Source of the DNA: JBEKYH01 sp049511115
GTDB taxonomy: Bacteria > Planctomycetota > Phycisphaerae > Tepidisphaerales > Tepidisphaeraceae
Reading direction: 5' to 3'
Assembly (NCBI GenBank): GCA_049511115.1
Contig: JBEKYH010000263.1
Span: forward strand, 1-7,176
DNA length: 7,176 nucleotides
The notes under the pieces are model-generated. The model saw nothing but the letters and a program-made list of their open reading frames with translations. It made no database searches and had not been told where the DNA came from. The translations under genes and the position numbers were made by a program. Shown here in pieces: positions 1-5,776 of the stretch; position 1 is the first letter of the stretch, and each line of letters starts with the position of its first letter.

Positions 1-168
1 ATGCGCTGGGAAAAAATCGGCGGCAACACCCTGCGGCATCTCAGCATGGGCATGAGCGGCGACCTAGAAGCGGCCATCGCCGAAGGCTCCACCATGGTCC
101 GCGTCGGCACCGCCCTCTTCGGCGGCAAACCCCAGGACGACGGCCAGGATGAAGTTAGCCCCGCATAA
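1..168 (+). CDS. yggS: YggS/PLPBP-family pyridoxal-phosphate-binding protein, 3' end only
   Basis: This is the last 55 codons of a gene that begins before the window, so the ATG at base 1 is an internal Met and not the start. The stop is TAA at 166-168. The segment LRHLSMGMSGDLEAAI followed by EGSTMVRVGTALFG is the hallmark C-terminus of the YggS/PLPBP (UPF0001) family, where the SMGMS and VRxGxxxFG motifs line the phosphate-binding end of the TIM barrel. Family members bind pyridoxal 5'-phosphate in the cytoplasm and help keep free PLP and amino-acid pools balanced; they have no well-established catalytic reaction. The catalytic-site lysine lies upstream and cannot be checked here. A short hydrophilic tail (KPQDDGQDEVSPA) ends the protein. 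The family assignment is firm; the symbol follows E. coli usage. Confidence 0.93.
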   Translation: MRWEKIGGNTLRHLSMGMSGDLEAAIAEGSTMVRVGTALFGGKPQDDGQDEVSPA

Positions 169-179
169 AAAGAGCAATG

Positions 180-277
180 AACCGCAGAGGCGCAGAGTTC
201 GCAGAGGAAGACAGGACATGGGATTTAATCCAGTTTAGTTCTTTGCCTTTCTCCGCGTCCTCCGCGCCTCTGCGGTT
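180..277. repeat. 98-bp inverted-repeat (MITE/REP-like) intergenic element
   Basis: Two 30-nt arms, 180-209 and 248-277, are reverse complements at 25 of 30 positions, both beginning AACCGCAGAGGCGC when read inward, and are separated by a 38-nt AT-richer spacer. The left arm is itself built on a 9-nt period (CGCAGAGG, CGCAGAGTT, CGCAGAGGA). The flanks carry a further short match: GAGCAA just left of the element and its complement TTGCTC just right (286-291). The element exactly occupies the gap between yggS and the next gene. Similar 'CGCAGAGGCGCAGAG' intergenic repeats occur, to my recollection, in many unrelated bacterial genomes. It could be a non-autonomous mobile element, a REP-type structure, or a transcript-processing or termination hairpin. 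There is no T-tract. Confidence 0.75.
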
Positions 278-304
278 CGATTATCTTGCTCGACTGCGAA
301 GGCC

Positions 305-625
305 ATGGATTTTTTTGACTTTTTTCGCTGGTCGCTCGGCACTATCGTCGCCATCTACGCGACGCTGGTCACCTTGCAGTGGGCCGCCGGCTGGTACAAG
401 TGGCTCGCCCAGCCGCATCGGCATACGACGCTTCTCCGCCGCTATCTCATTGTCAGCGGCCTAAGGTTAAAGGTGACCACGTTCTGGGGCGACGTGCTGG
501 TTTGCCTGTTGCTGTGCGTGGTCTTTGCGATTCTGTGGCATGCCCACGGGACCGTGGCCGATATCACCAGGGCTATCGCTGATGGGCACCGAAAGTTCCA
601 ACCTCTCCACTGGCGCGGAAGTTGA
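305..625 (+). CDS. Hypothetical small membrane protein with two transmembrane segments
   Basis: This 106-aa protein is not recognised as a named family. It has an acidic/aromatic N-terminus (MDFFDFFRW), then a hydrophobic segment at about residues 9-30, a basic loop with HRHTTLLRRY (about 38-47), and a second hydrophobic segment (FWGDVLVCLLLCVVFAILW, about 60-78). The C-terminal tail is polar and basic. The layout predicts an inner-membrane protein with both ends on the same side. The ATG at 305 is preceded by AAGG at 299-302, only 2 nt away, so initiation is weak or the start is leaderless-like; no better in-frame start was seen. The last 44 nt overlap the next gene in another frame, which suggests translational coupling. 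YggT often lies near yggS and is also a small membrane protein, but I do not see YggT motifs here, so I do not call it that. Confidence 0.62.
   Translation: MDFFDFFRWSLGTIVAIYATLVTLQWAAGWYKWLAQPHRHTTLLRRYLIVSGLRLKVTTFWGDVLVCLLLCVVFAILWHAHGTVADITRAIADGHRKFQPLHWRGS
569..572 (+). promoter_or_regulatory. Shine-Dalgarno-like AGGG deciding the start at 582
   Basis: AGGG lies 9 nt before the ATG at 582, inside the coding sequence of the upstream small membrane protein. The more upstream in-frame ATG at 525 lacks such a site and would make a much longer gene overlap, so 582 is preferred. Confidence 0.4.
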
Positions 626-1406
626 GCGCGTCGCCGCGTCTGTGCCGCCCAACGAGACGACCCAGGACGAACTGGAGCGCCTCGCGGAAGAACTCGGCCT
701 TGATGTCACGCGCTTCCAGGAACCCGGCAAACTCGCCGAAGCGCTGGAAGAGCGGCGCCAATTAATCGCCTCCTTCGACCGCCAGGTCATGCTCGAACTA
801 TTGCGCTGGGGCCGCCGCCCCATTCCGGCCACCGCCACCAACGAAGGACTGGCCCGCGAAATTGTCCTCATCCGTTCCATGCGATTTTCCGGCCTCGGCC
901 AGGCCGAACTGCTCATCCTGGCCCATCTGCGCGGCGCGCCGGCGGCCAGCACCGACGACATCCCCACGCTCATTCACAAACTCAAACGCCAGGAAAGCCT
1001 CTACGAGAAATGGCAGCGGAAAAAACGCGCCATGATCGGCAAATTCGTCGCCAATATCGTCGGCGGAAACGTCCCGCGCTCACCGCGGGGACGCGCTTTG
1101 GAATCTTCGCGGGAATCTTCGCCGCCCCATGACAACATCAAGGAGGAGATCGAGGAGTCGGGCCTGTGGAGCGGCATCACCAATCGCATCAAGCGCACCG
1201 CCGACCAATACCTCGACCAGAAACTCGACGAAATCGAACTGCGCATTGACCGCAAGCTACAGGAAATTGATGATCGTCTCAGCGAATGGCGCGACAAGGA
1301 AATCGCCAATCGCCTCAAAATCCTCAAGATCACCCTCTGGGCCAGCGTCATCGTCGCCCTGGTTTCCCTGCTTTATTCGTGGATCAAGGCCATCTTTTTC
1401 TTTTAG
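582..1406 (+). CDS. Hypothetical coiled-coil protein with C-terminal membrane anchor
   Basis: This 274-aa protein belongs to no family I recognise. Residues about 25-75 are charged and helical (DELERLAEELGL...EALEERRQLIASFDRQ), followed by a more conserved-looking mixed region that contains the segment LLRWGRRPIPATATNEGLAR and LGQAELLILAHLRG. A linker rich in Ser, Pro and Arg (about 165-185) leads to a long amphipathic helix (about 190-245: ITNRIKRTADQYLDQKLDEI and onward) with heptad-like Leu/Ile spacing, typical of a coiled coil. The final 25 residues (TLWASVIVALVSLLYSWIKA...) form one membrane helix ending in FFF, so the protein is probably tail-anchored with its bulk in the cytoplasm. The start at 582 was chosen over 525 for its Shine-Dalgarno site and smaller overlap. 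The 44-nt overlap with the preceding membrane-protein gene implies co-expression, and the two products may act together at the membrane. The function is unknown. Confidence 0.68.
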   Translation: MGTESSNLSTGAEVERVAASVPPNETTQDELERLAEELGLDVTRFQEPGKLAEALEERRQLIASFDRQVMLELLRWGRRPIPATATNEGLAREIVLIRSMRFSGLGQAELLILAHLRGAPAASTDDIPTLIHKLKRQESLYEKWQRKKRAMIGKFVANIVGGNVPRSPRGRALESSRESSPPHDNIKEEIEESGLWSGITNRIKRTADQYLDQKLDEIELRIDRKLQEIDDRLSEWRDKEIANRLKILKITLWASVIVALVSLLYSWIKAIFFF

Positions 1407-1410
1407 GAAC

Positions 1411-1426
1411 ATTTCTCATTTCTCAT
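1411..1426. repeat. Short heptamer direct repeat in intergenic gap
   Basis: Two perfect tandem copies of ATTTCTC (1411-1417 and 1418-1424), followed by AT, lie just after the stop of the coiled-coil gene, in the 50-nt gap before the MFS gene. No hairpin or Shine-Dalgarno site is visible in this gap. Confidence 0.5.
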
Positions 1427-1456
1427 CGTCCCGATTCCGCCTAATATCGACCGCCG

Positions 1457-2842
1457 ATGAGTACGCCGCCGATTGAGTCCCTCCAACCCGAGTCCGCCGA
1501 GGTGGAGAAGGAATCCCTCCCCCGCATGTTCCGCGCCCTGCGGCATCGGAACTACCGCCTGTTTTTTATAGGCCAGGTGATCTCACTCACAGGGTCGTTC
1601 CTCACGCTCACCGCCACCAACTGGCTGGTCCTGCGCATGACCCACAGCGCCAAAATGCTCGGCCTGGTCGCCTTCAGCGGCCAGATCGGCATGTTCATCC
1701 TCGCCCCTTTCGCCGGCGTCTGGGTCGATCGCGTCAACCGCCAGCGCCTGCTGGTCATCACGCAGACGCTGGCCATGCTTGAATCGTTCACCCTCGCGGC
1801 CCTCGCCCTCAGCGGCCACATCACCGTCGGCGAAATCCTCATCCTGAATTTTTTTCAAAGCGTGATCAACGCCTTCGACATGCCCGGCCGCCAGGCGTTC
1901 CTGATCGAGATGATCAACGGCCGCGAGGACCTTCCCAACGCCATCGCCCTCAATTCCATCATGGTCCACGGCGCGCGCCTTCTCGGTCCCGCCATCGCGG
2001 GACTGCTCATCGCCTGGGTCGGCGAGGGACTTTGCTTCACGCTCGACGGCATCAGCTACATCGGCGTCATCATCGCCTTCTGGATCATGGTGGTGACGCC
2101 GCGCGAAATGAAAGTGCCGCGCAGCGTAATGGTAGAACTCAAGGAAGGCTTCCACTACATCTGGCATTTCCTCCCCATCCGGATTCTGCTGATTGTCATG
2201 GCCGTCGTCAGCCTCACGGCCATTCCCGCACTGAACGTCTTGATGCCCATCTACGCCGCCTATTTCGCCGGCGCGGGCAGCGCCGGCGCGCGACTCTATG
2301 GCATTCTCGGCGCCGCGACCGGCCTGGGCGCCCTCATCGGCAGCTTCTATCTCGCCAGCCGAAAATCCGTAGTGGGACTGGGAAGATTGATCGCCATCGC
2401 CGCCGCCGTATTCGGCGTCGCGTTGGCCTCGTTCGCCCTCTCGCGCTACCTGTGGCTCTCGCTCTTAATTGTGCCCTTGGGCGGCTGGGCGATGATTACG
2501 CTCTTCGCCAGTTGCAATACCATTGTGCAGACGCTCTCCGACGACGATAAACGCGGCCGCGTGATGAGCTTTTTCACCCTCGCTTTCGCCGGCATGGCGC
2601 CATTTGGAAATCTGCTGGCCGGCTTCATGGCCGCCCGCTTTTTGCCCCTCGGCGCCAATCCCGTCGTGGGCGCCAGCCGCGCCCTGATGGTCGAGGCCAT
2701 CGTCTGCCTGCTAGCGGCGGCCGCATTTATGCGCGCCCTCCCGACCGTGCGAAAATTCGCCCGCCCGGTCTACGTGCGAAAAGGCATTTTGCCCGAAACA
2801 TCGGTTAACGTGCCCCCGACCATGGCAACGGCGGAACAGTAG
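1457..2842 (+). CDS. MFS transporter, EntS-like (MFS_3 family) exporter
   Basis: This 461-aa integral membrane protein is of the size and hydropathy expected for a 12-helix major facilitator. The N-terminal signature FRALRHRNYRLFFIGQ (25-40) followed by SLTGSFLTLTATNWLV is typical of the MFS_3/EntS-like subfamily. The MFS loop-2-3 motif A is present as GVWVDRVNRQR (87-97). The stretch NAFDMPGRQAFL followed by LPNAIALNS (138-166) is also characteristic of this subfamily. Members are mostly proton-driven exporters of siderophores, drugs or other small molecules; the substrate cannot be read from sequence. No clear Shine-Dalgarno site precedes the ATG at 1457. A second in-frame ATG at 1526, just before the first conserved motif, has GGAGAAGGA 13 nt upstream, so the true N-terminus may be 23 residues shorter. 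asnB follows after 22 nt, implying one operon. Confidence 0.9.
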   Translation: MSTPPIESLQPESAEVEKESLPRMFRALRHRNYRLFFIGQVISLTGSFLTLTATNWLVLRMTHSAKMLGLVAFSGQIGMFILAPFAGVWVDRVNRQRLLVITQTLAMLESFTLAALALSGHITVGEILILNFFQSVINAFDMPGRQAFLIEMINGREDLPNAIALNSIMVHGARLLGPAIAGLLIAWVGEGLCFTLDGISYIGVIIAFWIMVVTPREMKVPRSVMVELKEGFHYIWHFLPIRILLIVMAVVSLTAIPALNVLMPIYAAYFAGAGSAGARLYGILGAATGLGALIGSFYLASRKSVVGLGRLIAIAAAVFGVALASFALSRYLWLSLLIVPLGGWAMITLFASCNTIVQTLSDDDKRGRVMSFFTLAFAGMAPFGNLLAGFMAARFLPLGANPVVGASRALMVEAIVCLLAAAAFMRALPTVRKFARPVYVRKGILPETSVNVPPTMATAEQ

Positions 2843-2853
2843 GCTGGAAAAAG

Positions 2854-2858
2854 AAAGG
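2854..2858 (+). promoter_or_regulatory. Shine-Dalgarno site of asnB
   Basis: AAAGG lies 6 nt before the ATG at 2865, in the 22-nt gap after the MFS stop codon. It fixes the asnB start so that Cys2 becomes the N-terminal nucleophile. Confidence 0.6.
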
Positions 2859-2864
2859 CTCCCC

Positions 2865-4760
2865 ATGTGCGGCTTAACCGGCGTCGTCGCCTTCGACCGC
2901 TCCCTAGCGGTGGATCGCCCGACGCTGGCAAGAATGAGCGCGGCCATCGCCCATCGCGGTCCCGATGGCGAAGGCACATGGTTCAGCGACGACAGCGCTC
3001 CCGCCCCGGCTCACGTCGCCCTCGCCCATCGCCGCCTCGCGGTGCTCGATCCCGACCCTCGCTCCAACCAGCCCTTCACCGACGGCTGCCGGTGGCTCGT
3101 CTACAACGGCGAACTCTACAACTTCCGCGAACTGAAAACGAAACTCTCCCCGCGCGACTGGAAAACCACCGGCGACACCGAAGTCGTCCTCGCCGCATAC
3201 GAAACCTGGGGCGAAAAATGCATCGATCAATTCAATGGCATGTTTGCCCTTGCCATCTGGGATGGAACGCGCCACGAGCTGTTTTTATCGCGCGATCGCA
3301 TGGGCCAAAAGCCCCTCTATGTAGCGACCCTATTGAGCGAGCAAGGCAAATCCCGCGCCGTCGCATTTGCCAGCGAAATCACGGCGCTCTTGCAACTGAA
3401 TTGGGTGGATCGAACCATCGACCGGTCGTCGCTCGTGGACTATTTGCGCTGGGGATATGTGCCGACGCCCCGGACGATTTACCGCGGCATCACCCAGCTC
3501 ATGCCCGCCGAGGCCATGACCGTCAGCGAAAGCGCCATCCACGAGTGTGGTCATTACTACGCCGCCGGCGGCAAGTTCACTGACGATCAGATTCCGGGCA
3601 AAACGCGCCACCTCGTCCTCCAGGCCGTCCAGCGCCAACTCGTCTCGGACGTTCCCCTCGGATGTTTTCTCTCCGGCGGCATCGACAGTTCCATCATCGC
3701 GGCAGCAGCAGCGGCCGCCGCGCCAAAGGATCAAAAGCTCCTCACCTTCTCCATCGGCTTCGACGATCCGCGCTACGACGAAACCCAATTCGCCGCCGCC
3801 GTCGCGAAGCATCTCGGCACCGAGCACCGCTCCTTCACCGTGCGCCCCGATGCCGCGGCGGACCTGCCTAAGATCGCCCAGGCCTTCGGCCAACCGATGG
3901 CCGACTCATCCGCCCTCCCCACCTACTACCTCTCGCGCGAAACGCGCCGCCACGTGACGGTAGCCCTCAGCGGCGACGGCGGCGACGAACTCTTCGGCGG
4001 CTACGACCGCTACCGCGCCATGCGCCTTTTGCAACGCACCGGCACTTGGCCCTGGCTGTTAATTGGTCCCCTCATGAAATCCTTGCCGGCAACCCATCCC
4101 AAATCCGCCGCTGCCAGACTCAAACGCCTGGCCGCCGCCGGCGCTGACAAACCCGCCACGGCCTACGCCGCCATGATGCGACTGACGGATGAATCGCTGC
4201 TGACCGATCTGCTCGCAACGCCGCCCGATCCTTCGCAGGATTGTTTCGAGATTTATTTCAATTCCCCCCATCATCAAAACCGCGGCGCCGCCGACGCCGC
4301 CATGGCCCTCGATCGCGCCACCTACCTCCCCGACGATCTTCTCACCAAAGTCGATCGCTGCTCCATGCACTTCGCCCTGGAGGTCCGCAGCCCCTTCATG
4401 GACCCCGACCTGATGATGTTCGCCTCCCAACTCAACGCCGACCACCTCCTCCGCGGCGGCGGCAAACGCCCCCTGCGCCAGGCTTTCGCCGCGGACTTAC
4501 CCGCGTGGGTTTTCAAGCGAAGAAAAATGGGCTTCGCCGTCCCCATCGGCGACTGGCTCCGCGACTCCCTGCGCCCCATGCTGCACGATTTACTTTACGC
4601 CGCCAATTCCTTCGCCACCGCGAATTTCCGCCCCGCCCCCCTCGCGCGCCTCCTCGCAGAACACCATGACCGCCGCGCCGATCACTCCCAACGCCTCTAC
4701 GCCCTGCTCATGCTGGAACTATGGTGGAAGGAACAGAACGGGGACGCAGCTAGTTTCTAA
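2865..4760 (+). CDS. asnB: Asparagine synthetase (glutamine-hydrolysing), AsnB
   Basis: This 631-aa cytoplasmic enzyme makes asparagine from aspartate, glutamine and ATP. The N-terminal class II glutamine amidotransferase domain starts MCGLTGVVAF, with Cys2 as the nucleophile once Met1 is removed. Glutamine-binding positions are visible as R57 (HRRLAVLD), N81 (YNGELYNF) and D104 (GDTEVV). The synthetase domain has the PP-loop SGGIDSS (270-276), FSIGFDDPRYDE, SGDGGDELFGGYDRY (369-383) and the conserved LTKVDRCSMHFALEVRSPFMD. The KRRKMGFAVPIGDWLR motif lies near the C-terminus. Length and domain order are normal for the bacterial AsnB family, and all key residues seen are intact. An eight-alanine run follows the PP-loop (279-286). 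Related amidotransferases act in capsule or peptide pathways, so a specialised amide-transfer role cannot be excluded given the exporter upstream. The stop codon lies inside the loop of the hairpin that follows. Confidence 0.95.
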   Translation: MCGLTGVVAFDRSLAVDRPTLARMSAAIAHRGPDGEGTWFSDDSAPAPAHVALAHRRLAVLDPDPRSNQPFTDGCRWLVYNGELYNFRELKTKLSPRDWKTTGDTEVVLAAYETWGEKCIDQFNGMFALAIWDGTRHELFLSRDRMGQKPLYVATLLSEQGKSRAVAFASEITALLQLNWVDRTIDRSSLVDYLRWGYVPTPRTIYRGITQLMPAEAMTVSESAIHECGHYYAAGGKFTDDQIPGKTRHLVLQAVQRQLVSDVPLGCFLSGGIDSSIIAAAAAAAAPKDQKLLTFSIGFDDPRYDETQFAAAVAKHLGTEHRSFTVRPDAAADLPKIAQAFGQPMADSSALPTYYLSRETRRHVTVALSGDGGDELFGGYDRYRAMRLLQRTGTWPWLLIGPLMKSLPATHPKSAAARLKRLAAAGADKPATAYAAMMRLTDESLLTDLLATPPDPSQDCFEIYFNSPHHQNRGAADAAMALDRATYLPDDLLTKVDRCSMHFALEVRSPFMDPDLMMFASQLNADHLLRGGGKRPLRQAFAADLPAWVFKRRKMGFAVPIGDWLRDSLRPMLHDLLYAANSFATANFRPAPLARLLAEHHDRRADHSQRLYALLMLELWWKEQNGDAASF

Positions 4761-4781
4761 AAACTAGCTGCGTCCCGGTTC
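4736..4781. terminator. Strong hairpin at the asnB end, probable bidirectional terminator
   Basis: The arms 4736-4756 and 4761-4781 (21 nt each) are complementary at 20 of 21 positions, with a 4-nt loop CTAA. The right half of each arm is GC-rich (GGGACGCAGC). The loop contains the TAA of asnB (4758-4760), so the last seven codons form the left arm. No T-run follows on either strand (TTGTCC on the plus side), so this is not a classical intrinsic terminator. It sits between two convergent genes and may block read-through or protect 3' ends in both directions. Confidence 0.7.
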
Positions 4782-4819
4782 TTGTCCTGAAGATGCTCAA
4801 ATGGCCGACGTCGGCGCGA

Positions 4820-5284
4820 TTACAAATTCTCCGCCCCCGCTCCGGCGAGTTGCTCCACGCCCAGATCGTGCACTTCGTCCGCAGAGAACAGGTGATTCTC
4901 CGGCTCGGCCGGCACGGGATGCTCGCTGATCGCCACGACACGGCAGGTGGTCGGCGTCAGCTCATTCTTCTTCAGCCACGATTCAATCACCCCGGCCAGC
5001 TCGTGGTCCAGATCATCCACCTGCGCGGCGGTGAGCTGCGCGAGATTTCGCTCGCTCCCTTCGCAGCACTCGCGGCGCAGGCGAAGTGCCATTTGCGACA
5101 ATATCTGCAAGGCATGGCCCTGGGCGCCCGGATCGGCTTCGACGACGCGCCCAACATAGACAGTCGTGGGCGGAAGGTTGGCCCGCCGCGCCGCGTCAAA
5201 AGCGGCTCCTTGAGCTTCCTCGCGCGTTTCGTACCTGCCGGTGAAATCGTCCCCATTAAACGAGTAGCTGTATTGGCCTGGCAT
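4820..5284 (-). CDS. Hypothetical 154-aa cytoplasmic protein
   Basis: The start is ATG at 5284, set by a perfect GGAGGA site 5 nt upstream; longer in-frame extensions upstream are arginine-rich and unlikely. The protein is acidic and soluble, with no signal peptide or membrane segment. The N-terminus (YSYSFNGDDFTGRYETREEA, about 5-24) looks like a small beta-hairpin followed by a helix; the FxGxYxTREEA pattern recurs, as I recall, in uncharacterised proteins. A middle region (AQGHALQILSQMALRLRREC) and AAQVDDLDHELAGVIESWLK are helical. The stretch ELTPTTCRVVAISEHPV forms a terminal strand-like motif. The tail is acidic. No catalytic motif is evident and I do not know the function. The gene converges on asnB, sharing the hairpin at 4736-4781, and diverges from the STAS gene across a 525-nt gap. 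The weak -10-like TATATT (5309-5314, minus strand) is the only promoter hint, with no good -35. Confidence 0.82.
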   Translation of the reverse strand: MPGQYSYSFNGDDFTGRYETREEAQGAAFDAARRANLPPTTVYVGRVVEADPGAQGHALQILSQMALRLRRECCEGSERNLAQLTAAQVDDLDHELAGVIESWLKKNELTPTTCRVVAISEHPVPAEPENHLFSADEVHDLGVEQLAGAGAENL

Positions 5285-5289
5285 AAAAA

Positions 5290-5295
5290 TCCTCC
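5290..5295 (-). promoter_or_regulatory. Strong Shine-Dalgarno site GGAGGA
   Basis: Read on the minus strand, GGAGGA is followed by TTTTT and ATG. It is the clearest ribosome-binding site in the window and decides the start at 5284 over a start at 5473. Confidence 0.85.
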
Positions 5296-5376
5296 GCTTC
5301 AGATTTACAATATATTCGCCTTTGCGGCCGCGCCGCCGCGCGGGTGGCGGGGCACGGCCGCCATTGACTCTATCGG

Positions 5377-5394
5377 CTGTGCGGCCTGTGCGGC
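5377..5394. repeat. Two tandem copies of a 9-mer
   Basis: CTGTGCGGC occurs twice in perfect tandem (5377-5385, 5386-5394) and is followed by TTGTAA. It may be a paired protein-binding site or simple slippage. Confidence 0.55.
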
Positions 5395-5461
5395 TTGTAA
5401 GGATTTTCGACTTATCGGACCCGCCGACCAACCCTCTCGCCCGCTCCGGCCTCGTCTCCAT

Positions 5462-5476
5462 CCCATGCCGCATGGG
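5462..5476. promoter_or_regulatory. Operator-like palindrome CCCATGC-C-GCATGGG
   Basis: Two perfect 7-nt arms surround a single central C, giving a 15-nt dyad of the kind bound by dimeric regulators. It lies about 180 nt upstream of the minus-strand gene start and about 335 nt upstream of the STAS start. As RNA it could form a 6-bp stem with a 3-nt loop. No promoter elements lie immediately beside it. Confidence 0.4.
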
Positions 5477-5496
5477 CCGTTAGCCGCCTGATTACC

Positions 5497-5575
5497 GTTC
5501 TCAAGTTAGTACGTATAAATGTGTAGGCCGGTTCACGTTGGTAACCCCCGGATAGGCACGTTACACATTCAGAAC
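5497..5575. other. Foldable segment, possible structured RNA or DNA dyad
   Basis: Nested complementarities are visible: GTTCT (5497-5501) with AGAAC (5571-5575); AATGTGTA (5518-5525) with TACACATT (5562-5569), 8 bp; GCC (5527-5529) with GGC (5555-5557); and an inner hairpin GGTT-C-AC gttg GT-AACC (5530-5546). It matches no riboswitch or housekeeping RNA that I can recognise. Strand is uncertain. It could be a small RNA, a leader structure or a protein-binding dyad. Confidence 0.35.
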
Positions 5576-5656
5576 CAGCCCCCTGGGACCGATGAACTCC
5601 GGACACCAGCGTGGAGCGGACTGCACTGGAAGCGCCCCGGCATTTACCCCGTTCCC

Positions 5657-5670
5657 AGTCCTCAGTCCTC
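5657..5670. repeat. Heptamer tandem repeat AGTCCTC x2
   Basis: Two perfect tandem copies of AGTCCTC (5657-5663, 5664-5670) are followed by GG. Heptanucleotide tandem repeats of this style are known in intergenic DNA of some bacteria, for example the STRR repeats of cyanobacteria. Only two copies are present here. Confidence 0.5.
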
Positions 5671-5691
5671 GGCCCTTTTGGCGTTCGTCGC

Positions 5692-5719
5692 TTGCCACGG
5701 AAACTGCGCAGGTTATATA
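5692..5719 (+). promoter_or_regulatory. Candidate sigma-70-type promoter for the STAS-ATPase operon
   Basis: TTGCCA (5692-5697, five of six to TTGACA) is followed after 16 nt by TATATA (5714-5719); an alternative -10 is TATAAG at 5716-5721 with an 18-nt spacer. This is the best promoter match in the intergenic region and is correctly oriented. It predicts a leader of roughly 85 nt before the ATG at 5810. Base composition in the surrounding DNA is GC-rich, so an AT-rich box stands out. Confidence 0.45.
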
Positions 5720-5730
5720 AGACGCCCAAC

Positions 5731-5776
5731 CGGCCGTCGTCGGCCGCGGCATTCGCGCAAGCCCGGGGATTTGCGC
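5731..5776 (+). promoter_or_regulatory. Two hairpins in the predicted leader of the STAS gene
   Basis: The first is CGGCCG (5731-5736), loop TCGT, CGGCCG (5741-5746). The second is GCGCAA (5755-5760), a 10-nt loop with CCCGGGG, and TTGCGC (5771-5776). Both lie between the candidate promoter and the STAS start, and the second ends 33 nt before the ATG. They could affect translation or message stability. They match no known riboswitch class that I recognise. Confidence 0.4.

Noticed and set aside
177..464. 95-codon frame starting inside the inverted repeat
   Set aside because: Its first third is translated repeat arm, and the rest is another frame of the two-TM protein gene, with Ser/Pro/Arg bias typical of shadow frames.
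525..581. Earlier start for the coiled-coil protein
   Set aside because: An ATG at 525 would extend the overlap with the upstream gene to 101 nt and has no visible Shine-Dalgarno site; 582 has AGGG at the right distance.
4736..4781. Insertion-sequence end or attachment site
   Set aside because: The inverted repeat is centred on the asnB stop with a 4-nt loop and no transposase, integrase or target duplication nearby. A transcript hairpin explains it better.
5285..5473. 63-codon extension of the minus-strand hypothetical gene
   Set aside because: The added residues are arginine-rich and low in structure, and the GGAGGA site sits directly before the ATG at 5284.
5412..5729. 105-codon open frame on the minus strand in the divergent gap
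   Set aside because: It starts with TTG, lacks a Shine-Dalgarno site, has an arginine-rich unstructured composition and overlaps the candidate promoter and foldable segment. Treated as non-coding.
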